Source: Ficedula albicollis
Taxonomy: Eukaryota; Chordata; Aves; Passeriformes; Muscicapidae
Length of the DNA stretch: 64,000 nt
NCBI RefSeq assembly: GCF_000247815.1
Contig: NC_021680.1
Span: 3,934,722 to 3,998,721, forward strand
Direction of reading: 5' to 3'
The notes beneath the pieces are model-generated. The model saw nothing but the letters and a program-made list of their open reading frames with translations, made no database searches and was not told the DNA's origin. Shown here one piece after another: positions 1 through 12,905 of this stretch. The translations under genes were made by a program, and so were the position numbers. Each line of letters starts with the position of its first letter. Positions within the stretch are counted from its first letter, which is position 1.

Positions 1-395
1 TCTCCACAGCTCCCTGCAGGCAATCCAACAAGTAAGATTGATACTTTCAGCTCCAAGGATGGCTTCAGGGGCACACAGAATTCCATGGATTACACTGTTT
101 GCCCCTGCCAGAGTTGCATTTGTGTTTAGTAAAGGTCTTCCCTGCTTAAGTTTCACAGTAGTTCCCCCAGCAAAAAAAGGACTGAAGCCAACAATTTTTC
201 CCCCTTGCAGGAGTTTTCTAAAGAACAAGCATCACAGCTCTCAAAAATGTGCTCCTTCCCCAGGATCTCACAGCATCTTTCTTCCAGTAGCAGCCATTCC
301 CAAACCTCAGGTGCTAGGGCTTTGGTTTTCCTTTTATTCGATCTCAATAGATGTTAAATACCATCAAAGAAATAATAAAATTTAATAGCTTAATA

Positions 396-566
396 CAGAA
401 TTTGAACACTCGAAGATGAACCTGGAATTGTAATGAGCAGAGTAGAATTTGAACACTCGAAGATGAACCTACAATTGTAATGAGCAGAGCAAGCATCTGT
501 GTTTCAGAATTTGAACACTCGAAGATGAACCTGGAATTGTAATGAGCAGAGCAAGCATCTGTGTTT
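396..566. repeat. Three-copy tandem repeat (units 47 and 62 bp)
   Basis: A segment beginning gaatttgaacactcgaag occurs three times, starting near 397, 444 and 506. Copies 2 and 3 extend further, through gcaagcatctgtgttt. Copy 2 differs at two bases (cctac for cctgg). Because the copies have diverged, this is a real tandem repeat and not an assembly stutter. Confidence 0.85.
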
Positions 567-3027
567 ATTTTAGGCTAATATGGTAGAGAAAAGAGTTTAA
601 TTTCATAACCACACTGGGAAGCATGCAGTGGAACTAATGGGCTTTTACAAGGGATTTTACAAGCCCCAAATACAAAACTCTGGGCTTTAAGAGACTTATG
701 CACGGCCTGATCCATTAAATACTGCCCTAAATCACTCCCCACAGACTACTGGGTACAGAGTCCTGACTGAGCTCCTCAGAGGCAGTAATACAAATGATCA
801 GAACACAATTCATTAAAAACTCATTAAAAACTGATGCACTAATGACAGACTGGTTTAATATGGTGGTGGCAGGTGAAATGACTGGGGACAGCAGCAGGAC
901 AGAGAAGTAACCCACAGGAAATACACAGTACAAAGCTACTCTCTTTACAAGATCTGTCCTTCTCTTTACCTCCTCTGGAAAACCCTGTGAATCAGGGAAA
1001 TACCAAACAAGTGAAAAGTTCTGTAAGGCAAAAAAAGTTTAACAGCTGGAGCCAAAACTTACAATGAAAGCTTCTTACTCTCAAGCTATCTCAGCAGCCC
1101 ATCTTCAGTAATTACCCAAAGACAAATCACCTCATTTCAAGTACAAGGGAAGGGACAGAAACTGCCAGAAACAAGTCAGCTGGAGATGCAACAACTGCTA
1201 CCTATTAGTCTGGTCTCACAGCAGACATCCACCAACCCAGCCCCACCAGAGGGGTCTGGCCTATCCTGCTTTAGTGCCAAGCACATAAAAGATGCACTGA
1301 AAACCCAAGGACATCTCCACAAGAGATCATTTGGCACGCTTGACCGCTAAGAGGATTTTGGAAAGTCACCAAAGGCGTAAGGGAGGAGGCGGCAGCGTGC
1401 TCCGAGTTGGATGCTGTCATTCTGTCATCAGATCAGCTCAGCTGTTAACACCTCAGGTGTTTTATTACTGCCTCCCTCCCACCCAAGGCTTGCCATTGGG
1501 AAATGAAAAGCAGCACCAAGCAAACAGGAGGCTGTGGTAGGTGTTGCAGAATCCGTACCGGATAAAGGACTAAGGGTGGAACTTTTAATGCCTCTGGAAT
1601 CCATCCCCTCTGCACGGCACCGAGATCAAGGGCCACAGGAGAAACAAACAACATACAGGATAAAGTCTGTTTGTGTCCAGCACTTCAAATCATTTGTACA
1701 CTCCAACTTGGAGCTGCCAGCTCTGGAGGCTGCCACGTGCTCCCTGCTCCCTTTGTGTCTGCCAGTTCAAACATGACGGAAGAAGACGAATCATGATCCC
1801 TCTTGGCCTCTTTCAGAGCTGTCTCTTGGAGATACTACTGCAGTGACACCAGCCAGCTCGTCAAGCTTGGCACAGACAGATCCCAGCCAGTACCAAAGAG
1901 GCCACTCTGCTTTTTAATAAAGCCTGGAGAGGCACCAGGAAGCTGATCACTGCTGCACTGCTTAAGGAAGATGACTGCACTTCTCATGGGAGCGTGACCC
2001 AGCCTCCCTCAGCTAACACAGAGCTCTTGGGACGTCATCTAGGACCACCAGGAGGGAAAAGAGAACAGCCCTGACAGGGCTCTCTGTCACATCATCAGCA
2101 GCACTCCCCACAAAACAGCAAGGATGTGTATTTAATGATTACGGAGACTGGCGTGTTCAATATTTATCATCCATGTAATCTATTGTCAGAGTTAGTTCCT
2201 CTACATTTTGACCCTCTAAGTACTCCAAGCAGGCAGCGTTTTTTTGAACTCTAAACTAACATGACTTGTCACTGTGCACTTTGGTGACACAGAAGCTGAG
2301 GAAACTGGTATTTGGCAAAGAAAGTTTTAAGAAACAAAATACCAGAGCATATGATCTTACATTAAAATGTTACATATAAGCCTTTTGATGTTTATCCCCC
2401 TCCTCAGCAAAGAAAAGTCACATCTGCCCAGAGTTTAAGACTGGGATTTTCAAAGAAAACCAAGGTAGGGAGCAAATATTACTCTAATTAAATAGGAATC
2501 AAGCCCTTAACGCCCCACTTTGAAAATTCCTGCCTAAAGCTCTGCAGAAAAAGTAACCCTTGTGCTAGTGTTTGAGAGCATATGACCAGGCTAACAGCTT
2601 TTTAATTAAAAAGCACAGCCTTGCTGCCTGAAGAGCTTTTCTGCTCAAGACAAACATTTGCTGCTTAAGCTAGCTCCTAGTGCTGGAGCTCTTTGGTGGA
2701 GTCAGCTGTTAGCACACTTACAGACAAAGGTCACTAGATTTTAAAATATACAGTTCACTGGAGCCCTCTTTTCAGGGGAAAACAAAGCCTAGATAAATAA
2801 AACTGCCATGGGAGTCCTGCCTTCCCAGCCACAGGGGTAGAAAGAATGAAAGGGAGTGAGCAGGCCAAGCCTGCAGCTGAAGTTCTACAGTGTTGGTCTT
2901 CCAAAATCCACTTGAGAATGGGCACAGTGTCCCCCAAACCCAGAGATTCACCCCACAGCTTCAGACACAGCAAACTGTGCAAAAGACCTGACTCCACGGA
3001 GGGCACAAATCTTTATCTCCTGAAATG

Positions 3028-3095
3028 TGATTTGGGCCAAAGGCAGATTCATGGTGAGCCTCAGACATGATTTGGGCCAAAGGCAGATTCATGGT
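3028..3095. repeat. Two-copy tandem duplication, 40-bp period
   Basis: A 28-base segment starting tgatttgggccaaagg occurs at 3028-3055 and again, identical, at 3068-3095, with a 12-base spacer. It lies in NOTCH2 intron 5. Confidence 0.8.
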
Positions 3096-4296
3096 CTCTG
3101 AAACACTGCAGACTTTCCAGGGGAGCAGGAATCTCTTAGACATCCAAGAAAAACATAAGAATTTACAGCATTTAATACTGGTAATCACTTAGGCACCCAA
3201 ATCCTCAAGACACCTTTCTTAACCCAAAGCTGCACAGGTTAGATCAAGAGGTGCATTTTAAACCAAGCTTTGTTTCTTTAGATGAACTGTAGCTAGAAGG
3301 ACTTTCAATTCTCAGATGGTTTCCCCATGTGTGTGGAAGGACACCCCAATCTTCCATATGACTTTCAGCCCTGGAGTGCCAGCACTTCCCTCTGCACCCA
3401 CTCACCGTGAGACTGCTCTGTGAATTTTAATTCCTGATCCCAGGGGAAAAAAAAAAAAAGAAAGAAAAAAGGAAAGAAAAGGGGGGAAAAAAGGCAGCTG
3501 GACAGGATTTTTTTACTAGATTAGTGAATTAAAGTGGCACACTCCAAGAAATGCCAGAGGCAGCTCAAGGGAAAGGGAAGAGAGTCTGTGAGCAGGGAGA
3601 GAAGGCAATGACTTTCCTCCTCAGACCCCAGTGAGGCTGAAGAACAGCAGCAAAAACCAGTCTTAACATGGCACTTCATCCTGACATTAGCCAGGATTTT
3701 TGGCTAACTTTGACTCAATCACACTTACATCAAATTCTCTGGCCCATCATGCACAGAGGAACAGACTTCACACTTTCACAAAAGCACCCAGGACTGTTTC
3801 CAAGGAAAGGTTCATTACACATCTGCAGCACTGTGCTTTCAAAGGACCCAACAAACACTGGTTCTAACAAAGGCTGTATCCTGGGACAAGATAAAGTCAT
3901 CTTCAAACAAACCAACCATCACTTAACAACAGGAAAGATCTGGGGCAGTTTCACCCAAACACACCCGAGACTGCCTTGCCAGTTGCAAATTTATGAGATT
4001 GATAATCACTGTAACCATATGAAAGACGAGAACTTTGAAGGTGACAAAAACGCTGGTGACAGCAGGAATTTCACATCATTGTTTTTGAAAGGCAAGATTT
4101 TATCTTTCCGGAAAAAACAGCAAAATGAGAATGAGAAGGCAGGCAAGCACTTCAACAGAAAAGGAGCAGTGAGCTCTGCTTGAGGAGCAAGAAATAAGAC
4201 TGAAGGCAAACAGCATCACAAAAGGTAGGAGCAAGCAGAAAAAAAAGAGTATTTAAAAAAAAAAAATTCATAGTTATGCAGCCCAGCCTACCACCT

Positions 4297-4368
4297 GTCA
4301 GGGAATTACTAGAGGCAGATGGTTACCAAAAGTGTCAGGGAACTACTAGAGGCAGATGGTTACCAAAA
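4297..4368. repeat. Two-copy tandem duplication, 36-bp unit
   Basis: The unit starting gtcagggaa is at 4297-4332 and 4333-4368, with one clear difference (ttact against ctact). It lies in NOTCH2 intron 5. Confidence 0.8.
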
Positions 4369-5046
4369 GGAACTGGGACAGATTCTGTTTCAGTAAAGGT
4401 TGCTTCAACATTGCTCTACACAAAACTTGTCTTGATCCGATGCAATACAGCTTCTTGATTTTTCTAGCAAGGAATGGGACTGCTCTCTCTGTGCCACGTA
4501 GCACAAACCATGTTGAACATGAGACAGCATCACCCACAGCACAAAGATTAAATAAAGACTAAAACTGCAGACAATCTTCCTCAAGAACAGCTGACAAGTG
4601 TTTGGAAACAGAGACTGCTGAGAAGACAGCACATCTACACTGTCGGGTATTTTTAGAAAATTTAACATCCTTTCATTTTTGGCTGATGTTTCCTTACCTT
4701 ATAGGTATTTGGGCTTTTTTTTTTAAGCGGTGCATAATCTCCTCTTACCTCATGACCTCATTGGAAACTTTTGTTTTCCTGAAGTGTTCATTCTCACACT
4801 TTAGCCCTGTTGAGCTGTAACATTTATCAGGACAGACTATAAAAAAGTGGCCTGCTCAGCTCTCCCCTCTACACTTACCTTCGAGATGATTTAAAATGTC
4901 AAAAACTTCCTTTGTGTAAAGGATGGACCTGCACTTATGCATTTCCTTTTTGTTGAATAACTGATGTTTAATTGTTTACTCCTGTCAGAACCAACTGCAG
5001 TTTAACCTTGAATAAAAAAATCATCTTTCTCTCCAAGCTATTGCAG

Positions 5047-5158
5047 AAGTCCTCTATCCATCCTCCCCGTTTTGTGCCCTGCCTCCCATGTCACCTCTCA
5101 TGAAGTCCTCTATCCATCCTCCCTGTTTTGTGCCCTGCCTCTCATGTCACCTCTCATG
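5047..5158. repeat. Two-copy tandem duplication, 56-bp unit
   Basis: The unit starting aagtcctctatccatcctcc is repeated at 5047 and 5103. There are two C/T differences, which indicate genuine and somewhat aged copies. Confidence 0.8.
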
Positions 5159-5198
5159 TCTCCAAGCTGGATGTGTATTGCTTTCCTCACCTCCCTGG

Positions 5199-5315
5199 CC
5201 TCTAATTGAAGATGCAGGAAAGGTATTGAAGTCCATTAAAAAAAAAAAAAAAAAAAAAAAACCTCTAATTGAAGATGCAGGAAAGGTATTGAAGTCCATT
5301 AAAAAAAAAAAAAAA
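5199..5315. repeat. Two-copy 63-bp duplication, each copy ending in poly-A
   Basis: The segment starting cctctaattgaagatgcagg occurs at 5199 and 5262 without visible differences. The first copy ends in about 22 A and the second in about 14 A followed by caacaac. An exact copy that restarts at a poly-A tract may be a real duplication or an unmerged assembly overlap. Confidence 0.75.
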
Positions 5316-7206
5316 CAACAACAAACTTCTTTCACAAAAATGCTACTGAGATGACAGAGAGGAGCCTCAGAAACTTGCACTCTGCATTTCAGACAGGACA
5401 GCTGAGACACCATAAAGGTTCTAACCTTCATTGTTCAAACAGCCAAGCTGCTGTTTCCTAAATTGTGAGATCATTTTTATTTCCACACTAGCCTAAGCCT
5501 AGAAAGACAATGGCCTTGAGAAACCATCACCCAAAACCACTGCTGCATGCCCTGATAACCTCAGAAATTCTCAGAAAGCCCGTTCCATTAAATTGTGCTA
5601 GAGAGCCACGGCAATCTAAAATGCTCGGGGAGCTGCTCCTCTCTCTTTCCAGGGTTTCCCTGGAAGGAAGCATCCTTCACACACACAAGGTTTTCTGGAA
5701 GCATCATCCACACAGGAGGAAGATGGCACAAGAAAGGCCACAACAGCCTCACAACTTTTCCCAAAGCTACTCAGAGCCCATAAGAGGTTCAGAGAGGGAA
5801 CCACCACAACTGCACCACAAAGAGTTGATTGGGGAGACAACCTACCACAAAACCAAACAAATCACAGCCCTGTGACAGAGACCAAGAGACCAAGGTCTCT
5901 TCCAGGTGAGTTGCAAAAGGCAACCCTAGCTGACAGCAGACATCCACCTAAATCCTGTAAACCAAGCTAAATTTATGATGCCAGAGTAATCCCTTGGAGA
6001 TTGCACAATCATGATCATTATATCCTCTGTGCTTGGAGTAAGACACATTAATTTGCTACTGACAGACGCCAGAAATCTGGTTTGTGCCATTTAAATTATA
6101 TTCTGTCATAAAATTATAACAAGGGTTATAATTTCTGTGGAATGGAGTGAGACTATAGGGGTCACTAAGGGTTTGTTGTCTCCACACCCAAGCTCTCATG
6201 TTTTCCTTCACAGGTTTCACTTTCTGCAGGCTTTCAGGACATGGAGAAGTAGCACAGAAGCAAGGACACTTGCTCATTGAGGAGAGGACTCATTTTCTCC
6301 TTTTTACACATAGTTACAAAGAGCTATGCAAGCTGTGGTGCACTTCACTCTGATGTGGTTTTAACTTCATTTAAGAATATATAATTGTTTTAAGTTCATG
6401 AGGGTTCTTAACTGGCAGCCTCCTTTGCAGCTAATGACAAGCTGTTTACAACAAGAATCAACGTTCTGTGAGGACAAAAACATTTTAAAAAATGGTTTTA
6501 GGTCTTTTTTTTTTTCCTGTGATTTTCAAATAGGGGCAAAACCATACTCGGCCGAAAAAGTGTGCCAGCTAAGAAAGACTAGTATGACTCAAAAAACTCA
6601 CCCCATAACCGGAGGTGTTTGTTTATTTTTGAGGTATGGAGACATTTTGCAACTAAATATGACACTGAGTTTCCTGTAAGTTGCTTCCTTATACTGTGCA
6701 TAACACTTTCTTGAAATTCATGCTTTTTTTCCCCCTTCAGACTCAGAGTAAAAACAGACTCATTTAAGAAGCAAAAGTAACTTTGCTAGTCAGAGAACTC
6801 TAGATAAAAATAAGTCAAGCAGGAAAATAACAGTAGCAAAACCATAAGCTTCCCATACATGTACTTCTCTTCCCTCCTTTTTCCCCTACCTTGCAGATTT
6901 ACCCTGTTTCTCAGCAGCATTACTATAATCAACATCATCATCATCCCATCTTAGAAAGAGCTCTACATTGAGCAAATGCCCACAGCTGTGACAGCAAAGC
7001 CACGTTTTGTGCTTTTGGAAAACATTTATCCATTTACAAAGCATAGCCACACAAGAAGTGCAACTCATGGGGAAATCATCCTTTGTTGAGGTGGTTTTGA
7101 TGCCGACAGCTTTTCTTTTAAGGGTCGCACCGGCATCTCCCCATGGCTGCAGCCATGAGCAGGGGTCAGGGCCAGCAGCCCAGTGCTGGTGGCCCCCAGG
7201 ACGTAC

Positions 7207-7329
7207 CTGTCCACTGGGGAGGGCAGCGGCAGTTGTAGGTGTTCACCCCATCCACACAAACGCCCCCGTTCAGGCACTTGTGGTTCGGGCAGTCGTCCAC
7301 GTTGTGCCCACAGACGGTTCCCTCGAAAC
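7207..7329 (-). CDS. NOTCH2: NOTCH2 exon 5 (EGF repeat 7)
   Basis: This 123-base internal exon encodes part of the extracellular domain of the Notch2 receptor, the single-pass membrane protein that binds Delta and Jagged ligands and releases a transcriptional co-activator on cleavage. Read on the minus strand, the acceptor is tgtgcag and the donor gtacgt; both edges are phase 1. The 41 codons complete EGF6 (GFEGTVC) and encode EGF7. EGF7 begins [10 protein letters not shown], contains CLNGGVC and VDGVNTYNC, and ends CPPQWTG. The N-V-D-D start with a later N-x-Y/F is the calcium-binding EGF pattern. The residue before the third cysteine is Val, so the usual O-fucose Ser/Thr is absent. The exon size and near-identity to the mammalian NOTCH2 wording ([18 protein letters not shown]) separate it from NOTCH1 and NOTCH3. 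Confidence 0.96.
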
Positions 7330-10300
7330 CTGCACAGAGCAGAAATGACAGCAGGCTGAAACGGGCTTCCCACCTCTTTGGAAGCAGCTTCCCCTCCTTT
7401 TTTCCCCTTGAACAATTGCCCTCCAAATCCTGATGAATCCCCACCTAGCACGGCTCTGCTGAGTGCATTTGTCAGGTGACACAGTTAAAACACTTCCACC
7501 ATGGATAGATGGTCAGCTTGTTTCACACCCCAAAACACATGAGGAGTTTGTCTTCAAGTGGCTAAGGAGCACTGTCATTCAAAGCAAACAAAGTGAAGAC
7601 CAAGACATTTGCTTTACCATGAGATAAACTCGTCGCTGCCCACCAAGCATCAGCCAGAACAAGTTTTTCCCATGGATACCTCAGCACAGTCTGCCTTGGA
7701 TACGCCAAAGAAAAGTCTTTCATGCTTTGAAAAGGAGCTTCTCAAGTCCTGATCTGGCTCTCTTCAGTGTTAGACAAGTCAATCAATCAACAGATCACCC
7801 ACTACCCAAGTGATGCTTACATACTAAGCCCTGCCTGAAAAGCAGAAGAAATCAGATGCCCTTCCCTCAATGAAAATGCAGCCTCCTAATGAACACACTG
7901 ACAAAATATTCTTGCTAGAGCTCCCTCTCCTTTTCAAAGAAGGAGAAGTGGGGACATTAGGGAAGGGAGCTGTCAGTGATGTGTCTTCCCCTTGATTTCC
8001 CCTGCTGATTTATTTCATGCTTCATTAAACAAACCTGCCATTTCTGCTGGATGAGAGAGTTATTTATCAAAGCACAAGTGGAATGCATGCTAATGTGGAT
8101 GAAGTAAATGATTCCAGAGCACACATGTTAATTTAAAACACCAGCTCTGCCTCTTCACTGCTTTGGAATGTTATACTACTATGACACAGTTCTCTCATCC
8201 AAAATCATGCTTTAAACCCTCTACTTTTGATGCCCTGTTCCAGACGCTTCCATAACATCTGTGTCAAGTCACACAGACCCTCTGAGTGACATCTGGTCCA
8301 ACACAGACCATGCTGTGTGGCAGATGAGACAGAGACTATAAAGCTCTGAGGCAGCTTCTCCAGACTACTGCTGCTCTCAAGAGGCTTGAGGTGATTCATG
8401 TGCATTCCCATCTCTTGAACTTCTCCAGTGCCAAGCTCTATCAAGTGCATTAGCATCAGCAAGGAACAACAGACTAAACATTACAAAACAAAATACAGAA
8501 ACAAATCAACCAAACCAAGACTACAAGACCTTCAATATTACTCTGTCTCTTCAAAGCCCTTCCAGCCTCCACCCAAGATCCTAGAAATTTCATGGCAGTA
8601 GCCTTAAAACAAAGAAGAAATGCAGCATGCTTAGCCAGAGTCCTAATCACAGCAGCACCCTCCTGGCAAAAGCTGCTGAGGAACAACTACCAGGGAAAAC
8701 AATTAGCTTTAGTTCCTTATGTTTAGAACTGTACAAAGCTACCAAGCCTGAGCAAAGGCTCAGCTGTAAAACACAGGGGTGTCCTATCAGCTTGTGTTTC
8801 AGCTTGGGAGGAATCATCCCACTGACCACATATTGCACGTGATCAGCAGGGAAATACACCCACAACCACAAAGACAAAAGGTCTAAGTACTTATCTCTTC
8901 AGTTTGGATAATATGGAGACCAGCCCTACTTTCTAGTAAACAAATTTCTGACAGTAGGCATTTAAACTCTCTCACTGTACTTCACACAAATTTAAAGTGG
9001 CACAAATATTTCCAGAATAAAGCATGGAAGTCACCCCACTACTAAAATCTCACCAAGCCATTTTGTATTTTCACATCTTAACCAATTACACTACCAAAGA
9101 GCTGCTCTGAGATATGTGAGCTTTTCTCTAGCTGGGTCCCAGGATCTAATTTTGCAGTTATATAACCTGACTCTCTTCCAGAAAGCCACAGAGTTCACTG
9201 TTTTGATATATTTGGACACCTGACTCCGTTTCCTGCTCCCCCCTGTGCTGGGACTCACATGCTGTCCTGTGTTTTCTCCCTGCACGAGAGCAGTTTGCAA
9301 TGCATATCCTGACTTTTGCTCCCTATCTCAAAGCACATCAAACTGAGGAATGAGAACCTCAAGGGGAAAAGCGTTCCCACTGCTAACAGCATGTTGTTCT
9401 TCCCCTAGAACACAGACTGACACAAGCAGATAACTTTATTCCTATGTCATCTGAAATCTCCACCCCGCTGCAGAGCATCTGACCCAATTCCCTCCAAATC
9501 TCTTTAGCCTTATTGCAACCTATAAATTACACCTCAGACTTTCTGGGCTGGTTTCAGGGCCAGTTTCTACTGGGGACAGGAAATTATGCCTGGAAAATGT
9601 CGTGTTATTGCCAGACCTAGGGCCTGCTGACAGGAAATCAGAGATGCAGACAGATAAAGCTAAGCTGGGCTACTCGAGGCAGCATCTGGAGCAGAGGGGC
9701 ACCCACCTCAGCTGGAACCAAGGCTGCAGATGTGCTCAGGGGAAGGTGCTCATCCCCAAAGCCCAGCAGGCAGGGGCAGCCCGTGTGTGCCAGTCCCCAC
9801 TGGTGGCACTGCTCGAGGTGACTTCCCCTTCCCAGGAAGAGCTCCAGCTCCTCACGAACAGCTCGCTCCAGCCTGACAGATCGTTTCCTGAACAAGCCCT
9901 TGGAGTTCCCTAGGGTCCTTATCTTAGTTAATGGGTAATTATTTTGATGGATAACAATGAATAATCACTTTCCCAGCTAAGAACTTCCTCTATTGACTTG
10001 TTTAACATTCCATTAAAGGTTAGTTGCCAAATGAAGTCCTTTTTTGTCAAATATTTATAACTACAAGCCATTCTTATATTCAAAGGAGTTGCTAATGCTT
10101 CAGGTTACGTCTCCTTCAAGGAAATATTTTTTTTCACTACTACACTGTTATGATTGACCTAACATGCTCACTCGTCTACAATCCTGCTCCTACCTAAATC
10201 AACAAAGCCCAAAGGAAAAATTATTAAGCTAGACAGATAAAAAATGAGGTTACTTTCCAGATAGATGCAATACCAATAGTGCGTGTGTGTGTGTATACAT

Positions 10301-10347
10301 ATAACTTCACTTGATGCTTACCACCAAATGCTGACTTAACACACATA

Positions 10348-10469
10348 ACTTCATGGAATACCTAATGCAGGATTCGTTTGTGTACAGCCACAAGTGACAT
10401 GGGAACCGACTTCATGGATTACCTAATGCAGGATTTGTTTGTGTACAGCCACAAGTGACATGGGAACCT
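10348..10469. repeat. Two-copy tandem duplication, 61-bp unit
   Basis: The unit starting acttcatgga occurs at 10348 and 10409. The copies differ at about two bases (gaatacc/gattacc, gattcg/gatttg). Confidence 0.8.
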
Positions 10470-12677
10470 GGGAATTTCAAATAGCAGCTGGACTACGCTG
10501 TACATAAACAGTACTCGTGTGACAGTAGAAAAAGCTGATGTGACACACAACTCCTGGTTATAGGTTTTTCCTGCTTTTTCAAGCTCTCATTCTCACCCAT
10601 CTGTACCTACAAATAGATTAAACTCACTGAAAAGCTAAGAAGGAAACATCTACAGGAAACTAGAACCCTTTTCAAGGCCAGTGCAGTAGTAGCCTAATTC
10701 TGCCTAAACTGCTGCTTGGGCACAGTTTCTTCAAAGTACTTTTACAGGTCACAAGATGCAAAATCCTATCAAAAACCACTCCAGCAGTTTGAGATGCAGC
10801 TGCCTGCAGCCTCTGTGGCTGTAACACTCTGTGATGGCAGCATCTTAAGGCAGTCCATAAGGGCTGGAGCAATTCCATTTATAGTCACAGTATCATCGGC
10901 ATTGCTCCAATTCAGAGAGGGAGTCTGAAGTGGAATTTCTCGTCCAGAATCTTGGCACCGTCTTCCAGAGGAGCAGGCCTTGTTCACATCCTCCCCAGGC
11001 GTGACAGGGCCACCATTTCTCTTCTCTTTCTGCTGACCTTTCCTTCCCAGACAGAACCTTTTCCAACACTTCAGAAATTTTGCTCTGCATGCTCTGTGCT
11101 AAGGGGGGAAAGAAATGGCTGGGTGCCCTGCCTTTATCAGAGAGTTTAATGTAAGCATTTGGGCCTCTCCAACAGCTCCCTTTTTTGCTGTTTTTCAACT
11201 GGTTTTAAAAATCAAGCTAGCAAAACAGCCTGGCCAACCTAAACAAATACAGGAAATAGAAAAGCAAAGGCTCTCAGAGCCACATGAACTCACCCCCACT
11301 ACACACAGCGTGTAGCAAGTCAAAAAAGACAGCTAACAATCCAAAACGTGTGAGGAGTGTAGGTGTGTAACTGTTACTATAGTAATCTCATTTCCATTTC
11401 CTGACTGTATTTCAGCCAGCCCACACACTTGTCTAAGGGAAAATCTGCTCCTACTCAGTCTCGTGCCCCTGCAAGAGAATCTCTAAAGCAAACTGTCTCA
11501 TCAGCTTGACAGGATCAAGTCCTTCCAACTCTTCCTCCCACCATGCTGCTCCTGCAGGAGGAATTAAAGTCCTTGAGCTGGCTAAGCAGATCTGACTTTC
11601 AAGGAAATTCTGAATTTCTGGACAAGACTGTTAATCCAGAGAAACTTGGTTTATAATCTCATTTTAAAAAGATGGAAAGTAGAAAAGCAATAAATTCCTC
11701 TAGGACAATGGTTAGTTAAGATAGTGCATTTTCAAAGACCCTTTCAAAGCACTCTCCCTTCAAACATGGTTAGAATAATTGCTTTCAAAAATAAAGATGA
11801 CCCATCCTTCTACTTAAAGACTGACTTTGCTAAATTCTTCAAAGTCACATGCTTGCTCAGACAACCCAGAAAGTGGTTGTGCAGACACTAAGGTTGGCAA
11901 TGTACATTTAAAGTCACCTCAAGACAAATGTCTCCAAAAAGAGAACAGTTTTCACAAGTTCTAAATGCCCCTTCCACGCAGACCTGTGACTCCAGATGAT
12001 CCTCATGAGAACACAGCCACTCCATATTCATCCTAAACAGCACAGGGCAGCTATATCTTTCACATAAATAATGCCAGAGACATGCTTAAGGGAAGAGAGT
12101 TTACTTTTCTAGATTACCACACACCGAGTCTGTGTGTGCCAAACTGCAATACACTCAAGTAGGAAGTCTAGTCAAAAGCATTTCCAAACAGTTAGTTTCC
12201 CATGGAGTTGAATTACTCAGTTAAAAAAAAAAAAAAAACAGCCTAAAAATACCCTAAATATGCAAAGACAAGTAGTAGGGCCCTGTGGTCCAGGCTGACA
12301 AGTGGAGAGGGAGGAGGACAGGATGAGACCAACATCCCAACCAGGTGACACAAAACCAGTGCAGTCCCTGGCCCTGAGCAAGTCACCCCTGCTGTGCATG
12401 AAATCAGGGCAGCTAACACCATCAGAAAACAAGCAACCAAAATTTATCTGGAGACACAAAGGGTGTGTCAAGTTGGAACTGATATCTTGTTAGGTTTGGA
12501 GGAACTGGAGAAGGAAAAAGCAGGAGAGAATAAAACTTAGTGTGTCTTAGGGTTACAGATGGAGAAGGAAAGTGTTCATTCTTCAAACACTGAAGTTAAC
12601 TGAGGCCTTCACCGATACAAACTATATATTTGTAGATGCTTACGTTTGTAGAAATTCACATTCCAGATGGGCATTAC

Positions 12678-12863
12678 GAGATACCACCCTAATCTCCTTG
12701 AATCTAACTCAGAGTCAGAGAATCAAATAGGTAAAAACTACAACTGGGCTCCAAATACATTTGTCTTCATTAGGAGATACCACCCTAATCTCCTTGAATC
12801 TACCTCGCAGTTTTTACCTATTTGATTCTCTGACTCTAACTGGGTTCCAAAGACATTTGTCCT
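12678..12863. repeat. Tandem duplication with an inverted 29-bp core
   Basis: Two copies of a 96-bp unit start at 12678 and 12774 (gagataccaccctaatctcc). The flanking parts align in direct orientation with a few substitutions. The 29-base core at 12711-12739 (starting agagtcagagaatc) appears in the second copy at 12809-12837 as its exact reverse complement (starting agtttttacc). The two cores could form a perfect 29-bp stem with a 69-base loop. Confidence 0.9.
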
Positions 12864-12905
12864 TTCTGACCCTTTCTCCTTCCTTTTCATACCACAAAAT
12901 CCCAG

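Larger units (their letters stand above)
1..7206 (-). other. NOTCH2: NOTCH2 intron 5 (partial)
   Basis: This is non-coding sequence downstream, in gene sense, of NOTCH2 exon 5; exon 6 lies beyond base 1. No frame here resembles an EGF repeat or any other domain I recognise. It holds ordinary AT-moderate intronic sequence, short A-tracts and several short tandem duplications listed separately. The intron opens with gtacgt, read on the minus strand from 7206. Confidence 0.85.
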
